Assembly (NCBI GenBank): GCA_021292165.1
Contig: CM037888.1
Coordinates: 32,879,091 to 32,943,090, forward strand
Reading direction: 5' to 3'
Source of the DNA: Shinisaurus crocodilurus
Taxonomy: Eukaryota > Chordata > Lepidosauria > Squamata > Shinisauridae
DNA length: 64,000 bases
A model generated the notes under the pieces. It was not told the DNA's origin, did not search any database, and worked only from the letters and a program-made list of their open reading frames with translations. Shown here in pieces: positions 43,586 through 54,879 of this stretch. Made by a program: the position numbers and the translations under genes. Within the stretch, counting starts at the first letter, position 1. Every line of letters begins with the position of its first letter.

Positions 43586-44353
43586 ATTAATTAATTGAGG
43601 GGCAAGGGGTCACTTAGTGGAGACAGATGTCATGAGGTGGCAGAGATATGGGTGGGTGGGTGGGTGGGCTGCCTCAGCACCAAGTTGGCAGTGGCTGCTG
43701 AGTGGTCTATAGCAGGCCCCTGATGCCTGCAGCCCAGGCTGGCCGTTGGTAGCCACTCGGCCCCCCTGGGCCGGCGTTTGGTCCCCTTCCCCCTAGCTCC
43801 CTGCTCAGCCGCAAGGCTGCCGCCAGGAGAGACCTTATAATTGGCTCCTCGGGTCACCTGATCTTGCTGGGGCTGGAAGTGGCAGTCCACGGTCCACCGC
43901 CCCACTGCCGGAGAGCTGCCCCAGTTGCGCAGGGAGTCAGGGGCCTGGCAGGGCCCTGCTGCCTAGCACCTCTCAAGGATTAAGAAGCATCAGAGGAGAC
44001 CTTGGGATTCATCACCGTCTATTCAGAGAGCCTCCGGGAGTTAATAATCTTGAAAAGACTCCAGCACTTTATTCATTTGTTTGTTTGCATATAAAGCACC
44101 ATCAGCGTGCTGTCACCGTGGTGTTTTAAGGTCCCTGCCTCAAGGGGCTTACTGTCTATAATTCAACACAGGGGAGACAACAGAGGAAGGGGAAAGAAAT
44201 GGAGCTGAGGGGAAACGGGGAGGAGTATGTGTGATCATTTCAGTTCTCCGTGTCGGTTTAGCTTCCATAGGGCATCACCGCATTTAGATATGGTGGCTCT
44301 TTCAAAACCTGTGCATATGCACACAGGCACGGGTACACATAAAAAATTAAGGG
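43586..44353. other. Intronic sequence, nothing recognised
   Basis: No gene is seen. A short (GGGT)n run lies near 43650-43667. Confidence 0.45.
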
Positions 44354-44782
44354 GGTCAGAGGAGGGCAACAGAGATGATCAGGGGACTGGGAACAAGGCC
44401 CTATGAGGAGAGACTGAAAGAACTGGGCCTTCAGAAGAGGAGACTGAAGGGAGATATGATCGCACTCTTCCAGTACTTGAAGGGATGTCACACAGAGGAG
44501 GGCCAGGATCTCTTCTCGATCATCCCAGGTTTGCAGGACACGGAATAATGGGCTCAAGTTACAGGAACCTAGATTCCACCTGAACATCAGGAAAAATTTC
44601 CTGACTGTCAGAGCAATAAGACAATGGAACCAGCTACCCAGGGAGGTGGTGGGCTCTCCCACTCTGGAGGCATTCAAGGTGCGGCTGGACGGCCATCTGT
44701 CAGGGATGCTGTGACCTGGATTCCTGCACTGAGCGGGGGGTCGGACTCGATGGCCCTTCCAGCTCTACTATTCTATGATTCT
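44354..44782 (+). mobile_element. CR1 LINE 3' fragment
   Basis: Plus-strand 430-bp fragment from gtcagaggagggcaacagag through gaagaggagactgaagggag, ggacacggaataatgggctc and the C-terminal block to the tail ctactattctatgattct. One extra base in atcatcccaggtttgcagg shifts the frame. Confidence 0.88.
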
Positions 44783-45027
44783 AAGCCTCTAGTGTTGAAG
44801 GTGGCTGACCTTGCAAGGCAGTGGGAGCCCCCAGTGACGGCTGCCAAGGCAGTAATGAAGGTGGCTTTAGGCGCTGCCCCGCTCATAACAGGCCCCATGA
44901 GATGGCCACCGATTCAAGGCTGATCCTGGGCTTCTTAGTAAGTGAGAGAAGGGCACAAAAAAAACTTGAACCTGGCACCTCCCGTTTTTAGAAATGTACA
45001 AGCTAGGCTCTTTTGGGCCAGCACCTG

Positions 45028-45028
<1 letters not shown>

Positions 45029-45075
<47 letters not shown>
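45029..45075. repeat. (CT)n microsatellite
   Basis: About 23 CT units. Confidence 0.95.
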
Positions 45076-45077
<2 letters not shown>

Positions 45078-45600
45078 CTGTTTCCGCAGCTCTTGAGTCT
45101 TCTCCTGACCTTCTCAAGGTCACCTGCGGCATCCCTGCAGCAGAGAGAAGGTGGGGCTTGGAGCAGGAGGCTGCTGCCTGCTGGCTGGCAGTGCTTCTTG
45201 CAGCAAAGCGCTCCGGAGTGAGAGGGAAAGGGGAGGGGGAAGCAGCAGTGGCCAGGAGGCTTCCCCGGAGATGTGCCCCGCCTGCAAGGGGCCCGCGGAG
45301 CGCGCCATCCCCTCCTCCCTCGGTGCGCTGGTCCAGGCACAGCAACCTACGCATTGCTCTGCCTGTTCACGGCAAGGCTGTATAAAGCAGGGGTGGCGCT
45401 CCCACCTGTGAAGGAGTCAAAGAAGGAGCTGCAGAGAAGTGGGGCTGGGGGGGGCTGGGAATACTCTGCCCCAGGGTCCCAGGTCGTTCCCAAGGGACCC
45501 AGACATTTCCAGGCTAAGAGGATTTTAGGGTGCTGAAGAGGGGAAGGCTTCATTCTAAAACGAGAGTTGCCATCCCTGATCTCTGATTCCAGAGAATGTA

Positions 45601-45848
45601 CCGTATTTTTCGGACCATAAGACGCACTTTTCCCCCCCAAAAAAGGAGGGGGAAATGTCTGTGCGTCCTATGGAGTGAATATAGTAAAAAAAAAAATGTT
45701 ATTTTTTTTTTTACTTTCCTCTGCTGGTCCGGAAGAGCGGAGGACTCCTGGGTGGGGCGGGGGAAGCCCCCGCCTCTCAGCTGATTTTTTTTAAAAAAAA
45801 ATTTTTTGCACCATACAGTAAGTGCGTCTTATGGAGCGAAAAATACGG
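45601..45848. mobile_element. Mariner-type MITE (CCGTATTTTTCG termini)
   Basis: The ends ccgtatttttcggaccataa and ttatggagcgaaaaatacgg are inverted copies bounded by TA (45599-45600 and 45849-45850). The internal motifs aagacgcac and gtgcgtctt extend the inverted repeat to about 30 bp. No open frame. The TA flank supports the Tc1/mariner superfamily. Confidence 0.8.
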
Positions 45849-46277
45849 TAGTCTCTGACTTGAATGCAGTCAGCGGCTGGCCCTGTGGGCGTGGCACTTT
45901 TCACCTGCTCGCTCTCTCCTTGGTCATCATGACTGCACACATTCTTGGGCTGAGCCTTGGAATTAAAAGCCACCCTCAAAATTAAGAAGCTGCTATGTGG
46001 GAGCCACGCTGGAAGAGGAGAGAGCGCTGCTCTGGTGGGAACTGGCAGGTTTTTCTTTTCTTTTAAGTGGGGGACGTGAATGGGAGACAGAAATCATATT
46101 ACCGGTAACTATCCAAGCTGCAGCTCCTTCGCAGGAATAGCCAAACGCCGCTAAAAACAGTAAAAGAGTGTACACCTGTGTGTGTTTGCCTATGTGTGGC
46201 ATTCGTATTTTGCATTTCCTGTTCCTGTGAGTTGAATGTAAAACTTACATTCTTCTATAGAAGAAGAGGGACTAGAA

Positions 46278-46412
46278 CAGTGTTCTCCAACCTTGGGTCC
46301 CCAGATGTTTTTGGCCTACAACTCCCAGCATGCCCCAGCCAGCGTAGCTGGCTGGGGCATGCTGGGAGTTGTAGGCCAAAAACATCTGGGGACCCAAGGT
46401 GGGAGAACACTG
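46278..46412. mobile_element. hAT palindromic MITE, CAGTGTT family (copy 4)
   Basis: A 135-bp palindrome of the cagtgttctccaacc subtype. The flanks gactagaa and gactggac give a diverged 8-bp duplication (6 of 8). Confidence 0.83.
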
Positions 46413-47699
46413 GACTGGACCAAAGTCCAGCTAGTCCTCTCCTGTCCCCTCAATGGCCAGCCGGATGCGTCTGGGATGGAGATGACAGTCCTGCCCAGCT
46501 ATTTGTCCGCAGCATGTGATATTCAAAGATATACTTCCCTGAATACGGAGGTTCCATTTGCCTCTCTGTCCCCCATTCATCAGGCCCACGAGGGATGTTT
46601 GCTAGATACGGTTCTCCGCAAGCGCCATATGCCTATTTTTAAACATTGCCGTGCACCGGATTTGTGTTTTCATGTAAATCTTCAGCCTGTGCGGGGTGGG
46701 GGTGGTGGCCTGGCCCTCCCTCCCGTTTGATGATGTCATTTATTTCTGTCACCCAAAGGCTCTTTTTATAGCCCCTGCCGCCGCCGGGCTGGCTCCCGCT
46801 TCCCAGCCTGCCGGTCCCACTCAAGCCTCCCACCTCTGTCCCAAAGACCACCGGGGTGGGTGGTGGGTGGTGGGTGAAGAGGTGCAGAGATGCTCACACA
46901 TTTCAGTACCAAAAGGCATTTTCCCTCCTAGAGTTCTGCCCTTGGTTTAAAAAGCAACAGCCCTGTTGCAGGCAGCCGCCTCTGCCTGGCCGCAGAAGAC
47001 GGGCGCCTGGTGTGTGTGCTCAATTGTTTATTTGGTCTGGCTTTCATCTTGGGCCAAATGGGAACTACACATTTTTGTAGTGCTTCCAAGAGATCTAAGG
47101 TACCAGCTTCCATTCGCTTCAAACTACGGTCTCTCTCCGGCACTAGATTCAGTCACTAGGCTGGATTGTGCGAATTGGTGAGCTTCAGGGCCCCCGCCTG
47201 GATGGGGCTCTGTGCTGAGTGACACCGGCGGGCGCCGGTGGCCTGCTTGGGGTGCCAGGTGGATGGCCCCGGCCCTTCCGTAGGCACAGATCAAGGCAGG
47301 CAGGCACTTCCCTCTGGCGGAGACCCGGCTGCCGCTCTCTTCCTTCATATCCCTCCTCAGAACTCCAAACAAACAGCCTTCTTCCCAAGCCCTTTTGGTT
47401 TAAGCCCTTAATCCTGATTCCCAGTTTAAAGTAGGTGGAACTGCACATGCTCACGGTCCTCCCTCGCTTTGTCCTCATCCCCCCCCCCCGCTGTTTATTG
47501 GGTTGGATCCACGATCTGCCCCATCTCCAGGGATCCCCCTCTCCCCCTGCACTGCAGCTCGCCCCATTCGACAGGATTCCCCGGCCGTCTGGGCAGCCTT
47601 TTCAGGGGGCTGCTGTGGGAAGGAGGGGCCTGTAGAAGCCAGCCCAGTTGCACACAGCTGGATCTGGATCCGTCTCATCAGGTTTCGCTTACGAGGGCC
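46413..47699. other. Intronic sequence, nothing recognised
   Basis: GC-rich intron without a recognised gene or repeat. Open frames lack domains. Confidence 0.45.
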
Positions 47700-47946
47700 T
47701 ATTTTATTTTATTTATTTTATTTATTATATTTATACCCCGCCTTTTTTCCTGCAAGAAACCCAAGGTGGCTTACAGAGTCCTCCTCCTCCTCTCCATTTT
47801 ATCCTCACAACAACCCTGTGAGGTAGGTTAGGCTGAGAGTCAGTGACTGGCCCAAAGTCACCCAGTGAGTTTCATGGCCGAGCGGGGACTTGAACCTGGA
47901 TCTCCCAAGTCCCAGTCCAACACTCTAACCATTACGCTACACTATG
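47700..47946 (-). mobile_element. Sauria-type SINE (copy 5, minus)
   Basis: Full-length inverted copy: the tail at 47701-47740 (tataccccgccttttttcct), the body with cctcacaacaaccctgtgag and gactggcccaaagtcaccca, and the head with gggacttgaacctggatctc and ccattacgctacacta. Confidence 0.87.
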
Positions 47947-48652
47947 AAGTGCCAGCTACACTGAGGGGACTGAAGAAATGACCATGGCCATGACCGTCAT
48001 TTTTACGAGGTGGTTGGAGGTGAAGCTCTGTAGAGGGCCCCAGAGACAAACTTCTGCACCCCTTTGACATTTCCTGCTGGGACAACGGGTATTTTGTTCC
48101 ACACCAGTATTTTTCTTCCACGCGAAGCCTTCTGGGGGGTCTCTTTTCAGGACTTGGACTGAGCTGGCTCTGAGTGTTTTGTCGCTTTCCCAGCCTGTTT
48201 CTGATGGATGCTTCTTCCTAACTTTTCTTCCTCCCTGGAGTGCTTTGCTAATAAGCAGTGGGGAGGAGGAAGGGGAAGAGTGAAGGGCAGCCCAGCTCAG
48301 TCCTGTCTCCGGTCTTTGGTGAGGACCCAAATTGGCCCCTGCAAGTGTGCATTTGGCAAAGTGCGGACAATGCATCGCATCATGCAGGGACATGTTTGCA
48401 AAAGAGAGCATCTGTGATGTGGGGATAATATATTTGACGTGCAACGTTCAAGTGGTTTCCTGAGGCCAATCGCCTTTTTCAAGTTGGTCTGTTACCGCAA
48501 AACCAACAGAGAGTCCTGGGACAGTTTAAAATCCAAAACACTGATTGTGGCAAAAGCTTTTCGGGGGAAGCAAGGAGCCCACCTGGTCCAGGCAGCCAGC
48601 CAGCCAGGTAGACACCTCTCAGCAACAGCCTTTTGCTCTCCTGTCCTTCAAG
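47947..48652. other. Intron sequence before CORO2B exon
   Basis: No repeat or gene is recognised in the 700 bp before the exon at 48653. A pyrimidine-rich tract (ttttgctctcctgtccttca) precedes the acceptor. Confidence 0.5.
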
Positions 48653-48802
48653 GTGCGGATATGGGAAATCCCAGATGGAGGCTTGAAGCGCAACATGATG
48701 GAGGCCGTCCTGGAGCTCTACGGACACAGCCGGCGTGTCGGCCTCATTGAGTGGCATCCGACCACCACCAACATCCTGTTCAGTGCCGGGTATGACTATA
48801 AG
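48653..48802 (+). CDS. CORO2B: CORO2B coding exon: WD40 repeat
   Basis: This exon encodes 50 residues starting VRIWEIPDGGLKRNM and ending SAGYDYK. It finishes one WD40 repeat (VRIWEI) and carries most of the next (GHSRRVGLIEWHP, then NILFSAGYDYK). The GH and the downstream DYK-WN pattern are standard for propeller blades. The acceptor ends tccttcaag at 48652 and the donor is aag|gtgagc at 48803. Phase 0 on both sides. Residues 107-156. A Thr in WHPTTTN may be species specific. Confidence 0.97.
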
Positions 48803-49545
48803 GTGAGCTCATACGTCACGCGGACATCCTCGGGAGTGGGCGTCGTCACGGGACTCTCGGGTTCTTTGCGGAAGCCTCATGCGGCTAATGGATGCCTGGA
48901 GAACCTCCGGCTGTGGTGGGCCATCCCGGCCAGCTGAGCTTCTTCCCCAGGCTCTTCCCCTTTCCCCGGCCCCAGCACTGAGAGAGGGTAAGTGGCCGGC
49001 TTATCTCTGATCTTCAGCAGATTGGAGGAAAGCACTCTGCCCTGCCACAGTGGTGAGCGGGACTCCTTGGCTGGGGGTGGGGGGGCATTTTTCCTGTCCC
49101 AGTGCTGACAGAGGCTCCCCTGTTAGCACTGGGGTGGGGAAAATCCCAGTGCTGATCTGTTTGGATCAGCTGACGAGATGGGGCTGTATACATATGTGAA
49201 AATGTGTGTGTGTGGGGGGAGGCATGCCAACGGCTCCGCCCACATTGAGTAGTGGCCCCGCCCACTGCTGGCATGCAGCTGCCGCGACATCCCAGCCCAG
49301 GGCTGAAATGGTTCCCCACTCCTGGGCTAATGGATGGAGGATGAGTTCGGGCATGTCTACACTACAGACTTAAAATGATTTTATGGTTATTCAGTCTCCC
49401 CAGAACATGCTGGGGATTGTAGTTCTGGGGAGAAGAGGCACAGAGGGTCACTCACAAATAATTCCAGTAGCTCGCCAAACTACATTTCCCAGGATTCCTG
49501 GTAAAGAGGGGAAGGACAACAGTCAGAATGTTATAAACCACCATC

Positions 49546-49546
<1 letters not shown>

Positions 49547-49579
<33 letters not shown>
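49547..49579. repeat. (GT)n microsatellite
   Basis: About 16 GT units directly before a tRNA-derived SINE. Confidence 0.95.
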
Positions 49580-49585
49580 TATAGG

Positions 49586-49790
49586 GAAGGGCCATGGCTC
49601 AGTGGCAGCAGAGCACATGCGTTGCACAAAGAAGGTCCCGGGTTCAATCCCCTCAGTGGGGCTGGAAAGACCCTTCTCTGCCCAAGACCCTGCAGACGCA
49701 CGGCCAGTTAGTTCAGACAAGGCTGTGCTCGACGGGCCAAATGGACTGATGCACTGTATAAGGCAGCTCCCCGAGGTTCCTGAACGCTCT
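49586..49790 (+). mobile_element. tRNA-derived SINE (plus)
   Basis: Contains an A-box-like catggctcagtggcag, gcacaaagaaggtcccgg, a B box gggttcaatcccc, and an end reading ctgatgcactgtataaggca. Same family as 16828-17025. Confidence 0.7.
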
Positions 49791-49981
49791 CCTTTGGGCT
49801 GCCTCCCGCCTTTAATTCTGGTGCTTCCGTTGTGGGTCAGGAAGGGTTTGTTTGTTCTTCACACATAGGCTTTTCCCACCTTTGTATTTCAGCCTCGGGA
49901 GCTTTCACAGTCTTAGGCAAGAAGAGTGACCTAATGCCATATCCTGTGCGTAATGAAGTCAATGGTTTTTTTGCTCTACAC

Positions 49982-50040
49982 CAGTGTCCTCCAACCTTGG
50001 GTCCCCAGATGTTTTTGGCCTACAACTCCCAGCATGCCCC
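49982..50040. mobile_element. hAT palindromic MITE, half copy (copy 5)
   Basis: The left half (cagtgtcctccaaccttggg to cagcatgcccc) stops at the start of a foldback element and has no right half. Confidence 0.75.
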
Positions 50041-50047
50041 GGTTCTG

Positions 50048-50444
50048 ACCGGGTTCGCGTGATCACTGAGGAAACATGAGACACGGGGGCTTATTTTTCC
50101 CGCTCCAGGCATGCTGGTTGCAAGCCACCTAATTAGCATAACTACTCTCGCCGGGCACGGGTTATCATGTTGGCTGAACCTGGCGAGGGTGGCTGGCCGG
50201 GGTCATTTACAAACCACCCTGAAACTTGTTCTAGGGTTTTTCTAGGGTTGGTTCTACAGTTCCAGGGTGTTTCGGGGTGGTTTGTAAACCACCCCAGCCA
50301 CCCACCCTCATTGGGTTTGGACGTCACGCCAACCTGTGCCCGGCGAGGGTGATTATGCTAATTAGGTGGCTCGCAACCAGCATGCGCGGGGAAGGAAAAT
50401 AAGCCACCGTGGCTTATTTTCCCTCCATGATCGTGCGAACCAGG
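50048..50444. repeat. Foldback MITE, about 400 bp
   Basis: The ends ccgggttcgcgtgatcactg and catgatcgtgcgaaccagg are inverted copies. Interior pairs are also inverted: ccacctaattagcataacta with attatgctaattaggtggc, and ttacaaaccaccctgaa with ggggtggtttgtaaac. It joins a truncated hAT MITE on the left and a truncated CR1 on the right. Confidence 0.75.
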
Positions 50445-50737
50445 ATCTCTTCTCGATCGTCCCAGTTTGCAGGACACGGAATAATGGGCTCAAGTTACAG
50501 GAACCCGGATTCCACCTGAACATCAGGAAAAATCTCCTGACTGTCAGAGCAATAAGACAATGGAACCAGCTACCTAGGGAGGTGATGGGCTCTCCCACTC
50601 TGGAGGCATTCAAGGTGTGTGTGTGGACGACCATCTGTCAGGGATGCTTTGACCTGGATTCCTGCATTGAGCAGGGGGTTGGACTCGATGGCCTTGTAGG
50701 CCCCTTCCAACTCTACTTTTCTATGATTCTATGATTC
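50445..50737 (+). mobile_element. CR1 LINE 3' fragment
   Basis: About 290 bp from ctcttctcgatcgtcccagt to the CR1 3' tail ctatgattctatgatt. The C-terminal reading [20 protein letters not shown] and [20 protein letters not shown] is open. Confidence 0.9.
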
Positions 50738-51290
50738 CTCAGTCTGAGCGGACGTCTTGCCCAGGCACACAGACAGACTGCTCCTGCTTGCCTACCCGCT
50801 GAGCCATCCCTTTGCTTCCAGCCCGCCATGGGACCGCTGTATTTATTGACCTCTTTCCTTTCGTCTCTAATGCCGTAAGATGTAGGCTTGATAGCCGTTG
50901 TTCTGCTCCCGCTGCAGTTTCCTCCCCGCTTCCTTTGAACTGATAACTGCCAGGAACAGAAATGCATTTTTGGTCAGAGGGTCTCTTCTTGCCAAAGTCA
51001 GTGGCCTGAGGTCTACCCATCCATCTGAGCCATTCGAACAAAGTATGAATAGGAATTGTTTGTGCTCATCGAGGTCATCAGGAGCCTAACTGCCTAACTC
51101 GTATCCCTTGCTTGCATCTGGGTTGGACTTTAGGTGTCCCCAATGTTTTCTCGGATCTACCCGACTGTTCAGAACTTTCCGTCTCTATAGTTGGCATCCA
51201 GGTGCAAGGGGAATGGGCCGTACTCCCCGATGGACTTTTTAACGTTGCTGGACCACAGCAGGACAACACTGATATATTCCTTAAAATGTT
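50738..51290. other. Intronic sequence, nothing recognised
   Basis: No gene or repeat recognised. Confidence 0.5.
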
Positions 51291-51311
51291 TTATTTATTT
51301 AATTTGAAATA

Positions 51312-51378
<67 letters not shown>

Positions 51379-51820
51379 ATATTATTAATATTTATTTATC
51401 GCCCATCTGGCCGGCAACCGGCCACCCTGGGCGATGTACACACAATAAAATACATAAATACAATAGAATACATTAAAACAATATAAAAATTTTAAAATCT
51501 TAACCCACCCCATATTCCCGCCTGAACAACCAGGTTTTTAATGAGCGACGGAAGCTCATCAGAGAGGGGGCATGGCGGAGGTCACTCGGGAGAGAGTTCC
51601 ACAGTACGGGGACCGCCACAGAAAAGGCCCTCTTCCTCGTCCCCACCAGTCTAGCTGCTCTGGCTGAAGGGACAAGGAGAAGGCCATCCAGTGGCAGATC
51701 TTGTTGAGCGGCCCACTTGGTGTTGCTGGAGACGCTCCTTGAGATAAACTGGACCAGAGCCGTATAGGGTTTTAAAGGTCAAAACCAACACCTTGAATTC
51801 GGCTCGGCAAGCAACTGCAA
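51291..51820 (-). mobile_element. L2-type LINE C-terminus and 3' end
   Basis: Minus-strand copy of the element at 42973-43585: VACRAEFKVLVLTFKTLYGS, YLKERLQQHQVGRSTRSAT, then small deletions that break the frame. The 3' UTR atcgcccatctggccggcaa is followed by a long (TAA/TTA)n tract (51312-51392). 5' truncated at about 51820. Confidence 0.85.
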
Positions 51821-52543
51821 TCATCGGAAAGTCTTGGTGGGGCTCCATAAAGTTGCCTTCTGCCTAGCTAATCTACCACAGTATTGTCATCTCAGTATTG
51901 TGTGAAGCCCTTGAAGCAAGAGATGCCGGGGATGGATCCTGGATCCCGGTGCCTGCACACGGGATGCTCTCCCACAGCGTTGCAGGCACTCAGGTATCTA
52001 CTAGGACAGCTTCCTACTCAGGCAGCCTTTCCGTATTGCTTTGTCTGCTGCAGAACCTCTCTGGTGCAGAATGTGTGCACACTGCAGTGTGCTTGGGGCA
52101 GGCTTTCAGTCTGTGGGTTCTTTTATTGTGCAATCGTCACCTTACCTCATTCACAGAATTTTATGGGGGGGGGGGCGGGTCCAGATGTCATCTTCCCTTC
52201 GTAGCCTACCCGTACTTTTCCCAGTACTTCTTCCATCTTTTTCCTTACCAGAAAAAAATTGGTCAAGGAGGGAAAGATGGAATAGCCGTACAAAGAGCTT
52301 TGATAAGATGGAATAGCCGTACAAAGAGCTTTGATAGTTAGCGCTAGGAGCCCTACCTCTGGAAGCACCTTGTGTGGGACACCAGCCAGTCCTTCTGGAT
52401 TTAGGGCGTTGCCCTGAGCCAACCCAGAGAGAGCCGTAGGACGTGTCCAACTCTCCCCTGAGGCTGTGTCTTTAGAGTGAAGATGAGTAATGGGGGACAA
52501 GGTCTCTTAGGAAAGCTGATTCACCAGTACCAGTCTTCTTAGT
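51821..52543. other. Intronic sequence, short tandem duplication
   Basis: No gene is seen. At 52278-52337 a 30-bp unit (gatggaatagccgtacaaag then agctttgata) is directly duplicated. Confidence 0.55.
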
Positions 52544-52667
52544 CAGTGTTCTCCAACCTTGGGTCCCCAGATGTTTTTGGCCTACAACTCCCAGCAGCTA
52601 CGCTGGCTGGGGCATGCTGGGAGTTGTAGGCCAAAAACATCTGGGGACCCAAGGTTGGAGAACACTG
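52544..52667. mobile_element. hAT palindromic MITE, CAGTGTT family (copy 6)
   Basis: A 124-bp copy, slightly shortened in the left arm near the loop, with an exact 8-bp duplication, ttcttagt (52536-52543 and 52668-52675). Confidence 0.88.
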
Positions 52668-52939
52668 TTCTTAGTGACAAACTGCAGGGGGCGTTGACTG
52701 AAACTGCTGCCCTTAGTTGATTTTCTCAGCGTAACTGTTTTTGCTCAAGCCAATGAAACAGGTGTTTCTAGGCCCTCTCATGGTTTATGTCTCTTCCCTC
52801 CTTTTTTCTTTTGTGTTGTGTCTTTTAGATCATAAGCCTAAGGGCAGAGTCGGTCCTGTTTGTTACCGATCTTACGTAAACCACTTCTTTGGATGAAGAG
52901 CAGAGTAAAAAACGCTTTCAATAAAATCAATCAATAAAT

Positions 52940-53710
52940 AAATATCATTATTTATTTAATTTCTATACCACCCAACAGCTGAAGCTCTCTGGGGGCTTCA
53001 CAGCAATACTCAAAAAGACAGACCACAAATACAATAAAATACCACATAAAATTTTTCAATATAAAAAAATTAAAAACAATTTAACAGATAAAACAATTTC
53101 AATACAGACTAGACCTGTTAAAACAGCTGACATAAATGCCCCATCATGCCATTAAATGCCTGGGAGAAGAGGGCCGTCTTAGCCAGGTGCCAAAAAGATG
53201 ACAGAGTTGGTGCCAGGTAGCGGTGGATCCAAGCTGGGTCGCGCCTCCGAGTCGATTTTCTAGGGTTGGCGCCGACCCGACTCTATTTTCTGAGCGGCAC
53301 AGCTGCGCCGCTCGATCGGGCTGCTCCGGCCCGTTCGTCGCTTCCGAGACCAGAAATGACACGACGGGACCCTGCGCAGGCGCAGAACGCGCCACAGGGG
53401 TCCAGCGTGCCTGCGCAGGGTTCTGTCGCGTCATTTCCGGTTCCGGAAGTGACGCGAGGGGACGGAATGGGCCGCACGGCCCAAAGTCAAGGTAAGGCCT
53501 CGCGTGGCGTGCAGCGGGGCCGATTCGGCCTCATTTTGCCCGCGCAAGGCTCGATGTTACACCCGTAGTGCCAGGTGGGCGTCAGTGGGGAGATTATTAT
53601 AAAATCGGGGCCACCACTGAGAAGGCCCTCTCCCATGTTGCCACCCTCCAAGCCTCCCTCAGAGGGTGGCCAAATAATGGTTGGCTCTGCTACAAATGCC
53701 ATCTTCCAGA
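52940..53710 (-). mobile_element. L2-type LINE 3' region split by an insertion
   Basis: ttctataccacccaacagct, gctctctgggggcttcacag, an A-rich stretch and ccattaaatgcctgggagaa are the reverse complement of an L2-type 3' end. The L2 similarity resumes after 53575 (gccaccactgagaaggccct). The 350-bp block between is a separate insertion with its own target duplication. Confidence 0.65.
53218..53567. mobile_element. CpG-rich hairpin transposon, 350 bp
   Basis: Bounded by an exact 8-bp duplication, gtgccagg (53210-53217 and 53568-53575), with ends tagcggtg and cacccgta that are imperfect inverted repeats. The interior is strongly CpG-rich and palindromic: gaaatgacacgacgggaccc with gcgcaggc (53352-53384) is matched inverted by gcctgcgcagggttctgtcg with cgtcatttcc (53408-53441). 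The 8-bp duplication fits a hAT-type element. No transposase sequence. Confidence 0.75.
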
Positions 53711-53719
53711 ATGGTTAAA

Positions 53720-54043
53720 GTTGTTGCTGTAAGGAGTGGGGCCTTCTAGGTCATGGCCCCAAGGCTTTGGAAGAGCCTTTCAGAAGAGGTCCATCAATGC
53801 TCTTCCCTGTTGGTCATCTGGAAATAGTGCAGGGCACAACTATTTAAACAGGCCTTTGGTGGCCAAGAGATGGGAGAGTGAGTTTTGTATGTTGCCTTGT
53901 TTCATGTTGCTAAGTATTTTAGATCTGTTTTTAGTAATATCTTATGCTTTAAAAAATTATCTTTCATTGGTGCTTTCAGTTTTGGTGTTTTAAAGGTGTC
54001 TTGAATGGCAGGAGAAACAGGATATAAATATTTTAAATAAGCA
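53720..54043 (+). mobile_element. L2-type LINE 3' end
   Basis: ctttggaagagcctttcaga, aacaggcctttggtgg, and the tail ggagaaacaggatataaata resemble the L2-type C-terminus and 3' UTR. It ends about 70 bp before the exon at 54112. Confidence 0.5.
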
Positions 54044-54111
54044 AGATGCTGAAGCCAGAACTAACAGTGGTGGGAAGCTCATGTTTGTTCTGCATTCCTT
54101 TTCCTTCTCAG

Positions 54112-54276
54112 GTTCTCATCTGGAACTTGGATATTGGTGAGCCGGTGAAGATGATCGACTGCCACTCCGACGTCATCCTTTGCATGTCCTTCAACACAGA
54201 TGGCAGTTTACTCTCCACGACTTGCAAAGACAAGAAGCTCCGTCTCATTGAGCCACGTTCTGGCAAAGTCCTCCAG
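54112..54276 (+). CDS. CORO2B: CORO2B coding exon: WD40 repeat
   Basis: This exon encodes 55 residues, VLIWNLDIGEPVKMIDCHSD to PRSGKVLQ. The VLIWNL strand closes the preceding blade, and DCHSDVILCMSFNTDGS with CKDKKLRLIEP makes the next blade. The acceptor is ttttccttctcag at 54111 and the donor is cag|gtgggg at 54277. Phase 0 on both sides. Residues 157-211. The flanking introns are 5.3 kb and 1.3 kb. Confidence 0.97.
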
Positions 54277-54879
54277 GTGGGGAGCTTATTTTAAGGGCGA
54301 AAGCAGATGTGATGCAGAATATCAGTGATCCAAACTCCTGGCTGTGTATTTTAAACTTTAAAGCAGCTGGCAGAGAAGGGGTTGTGTCCAGTTTTGAACA
54401 GAGCAGTAGCACAAGGAAAGGGCGTGTTAAATCCTTTTCCCCCTGTTTTCTCCATCTAAATGACACCCTCCAAAGCTGCTATTACACCTTTTCTTTTCTC
54501 AGCAGGGGCTGATCACACCTTTGGGGAGGGGCAATTTAGATTGGGATAATAATGCGGAGGGCGGGGCTATCCCTGCTCCCCCAGGACCATTACTCTGGTC
54601 AAGAGCAACCCCCCCCCCCAGCCATGGCAGCTTTAAGGTTAGAAACAAAAGTCTGGAGATCTGATCTCCAGATGTCCCATCTCTTTTGAAACTTCCATCT
54701 TATCTGCAAGATGCTGTGCTTAATCTTAATCGCTTCCGTTTGGTGTAAAAACTGGCTCCCTCCTAAGGTCTGGGACAGGCAGAGCGGGTGGGTGGGATAG
54801 CTGCAGCAGCTTAGAGATGGTATTTTAGAGATGGCAGACACAACTCCCAGGCTGGAGGGAGGCTGGGTGGGCTCCCTCC

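Noticed and set aside
53266..53568. 100-codon frame in a CpG-rich block
   Set aside because: The palindromic element gives similar frames on both strands; it lies within a transposon insertion.
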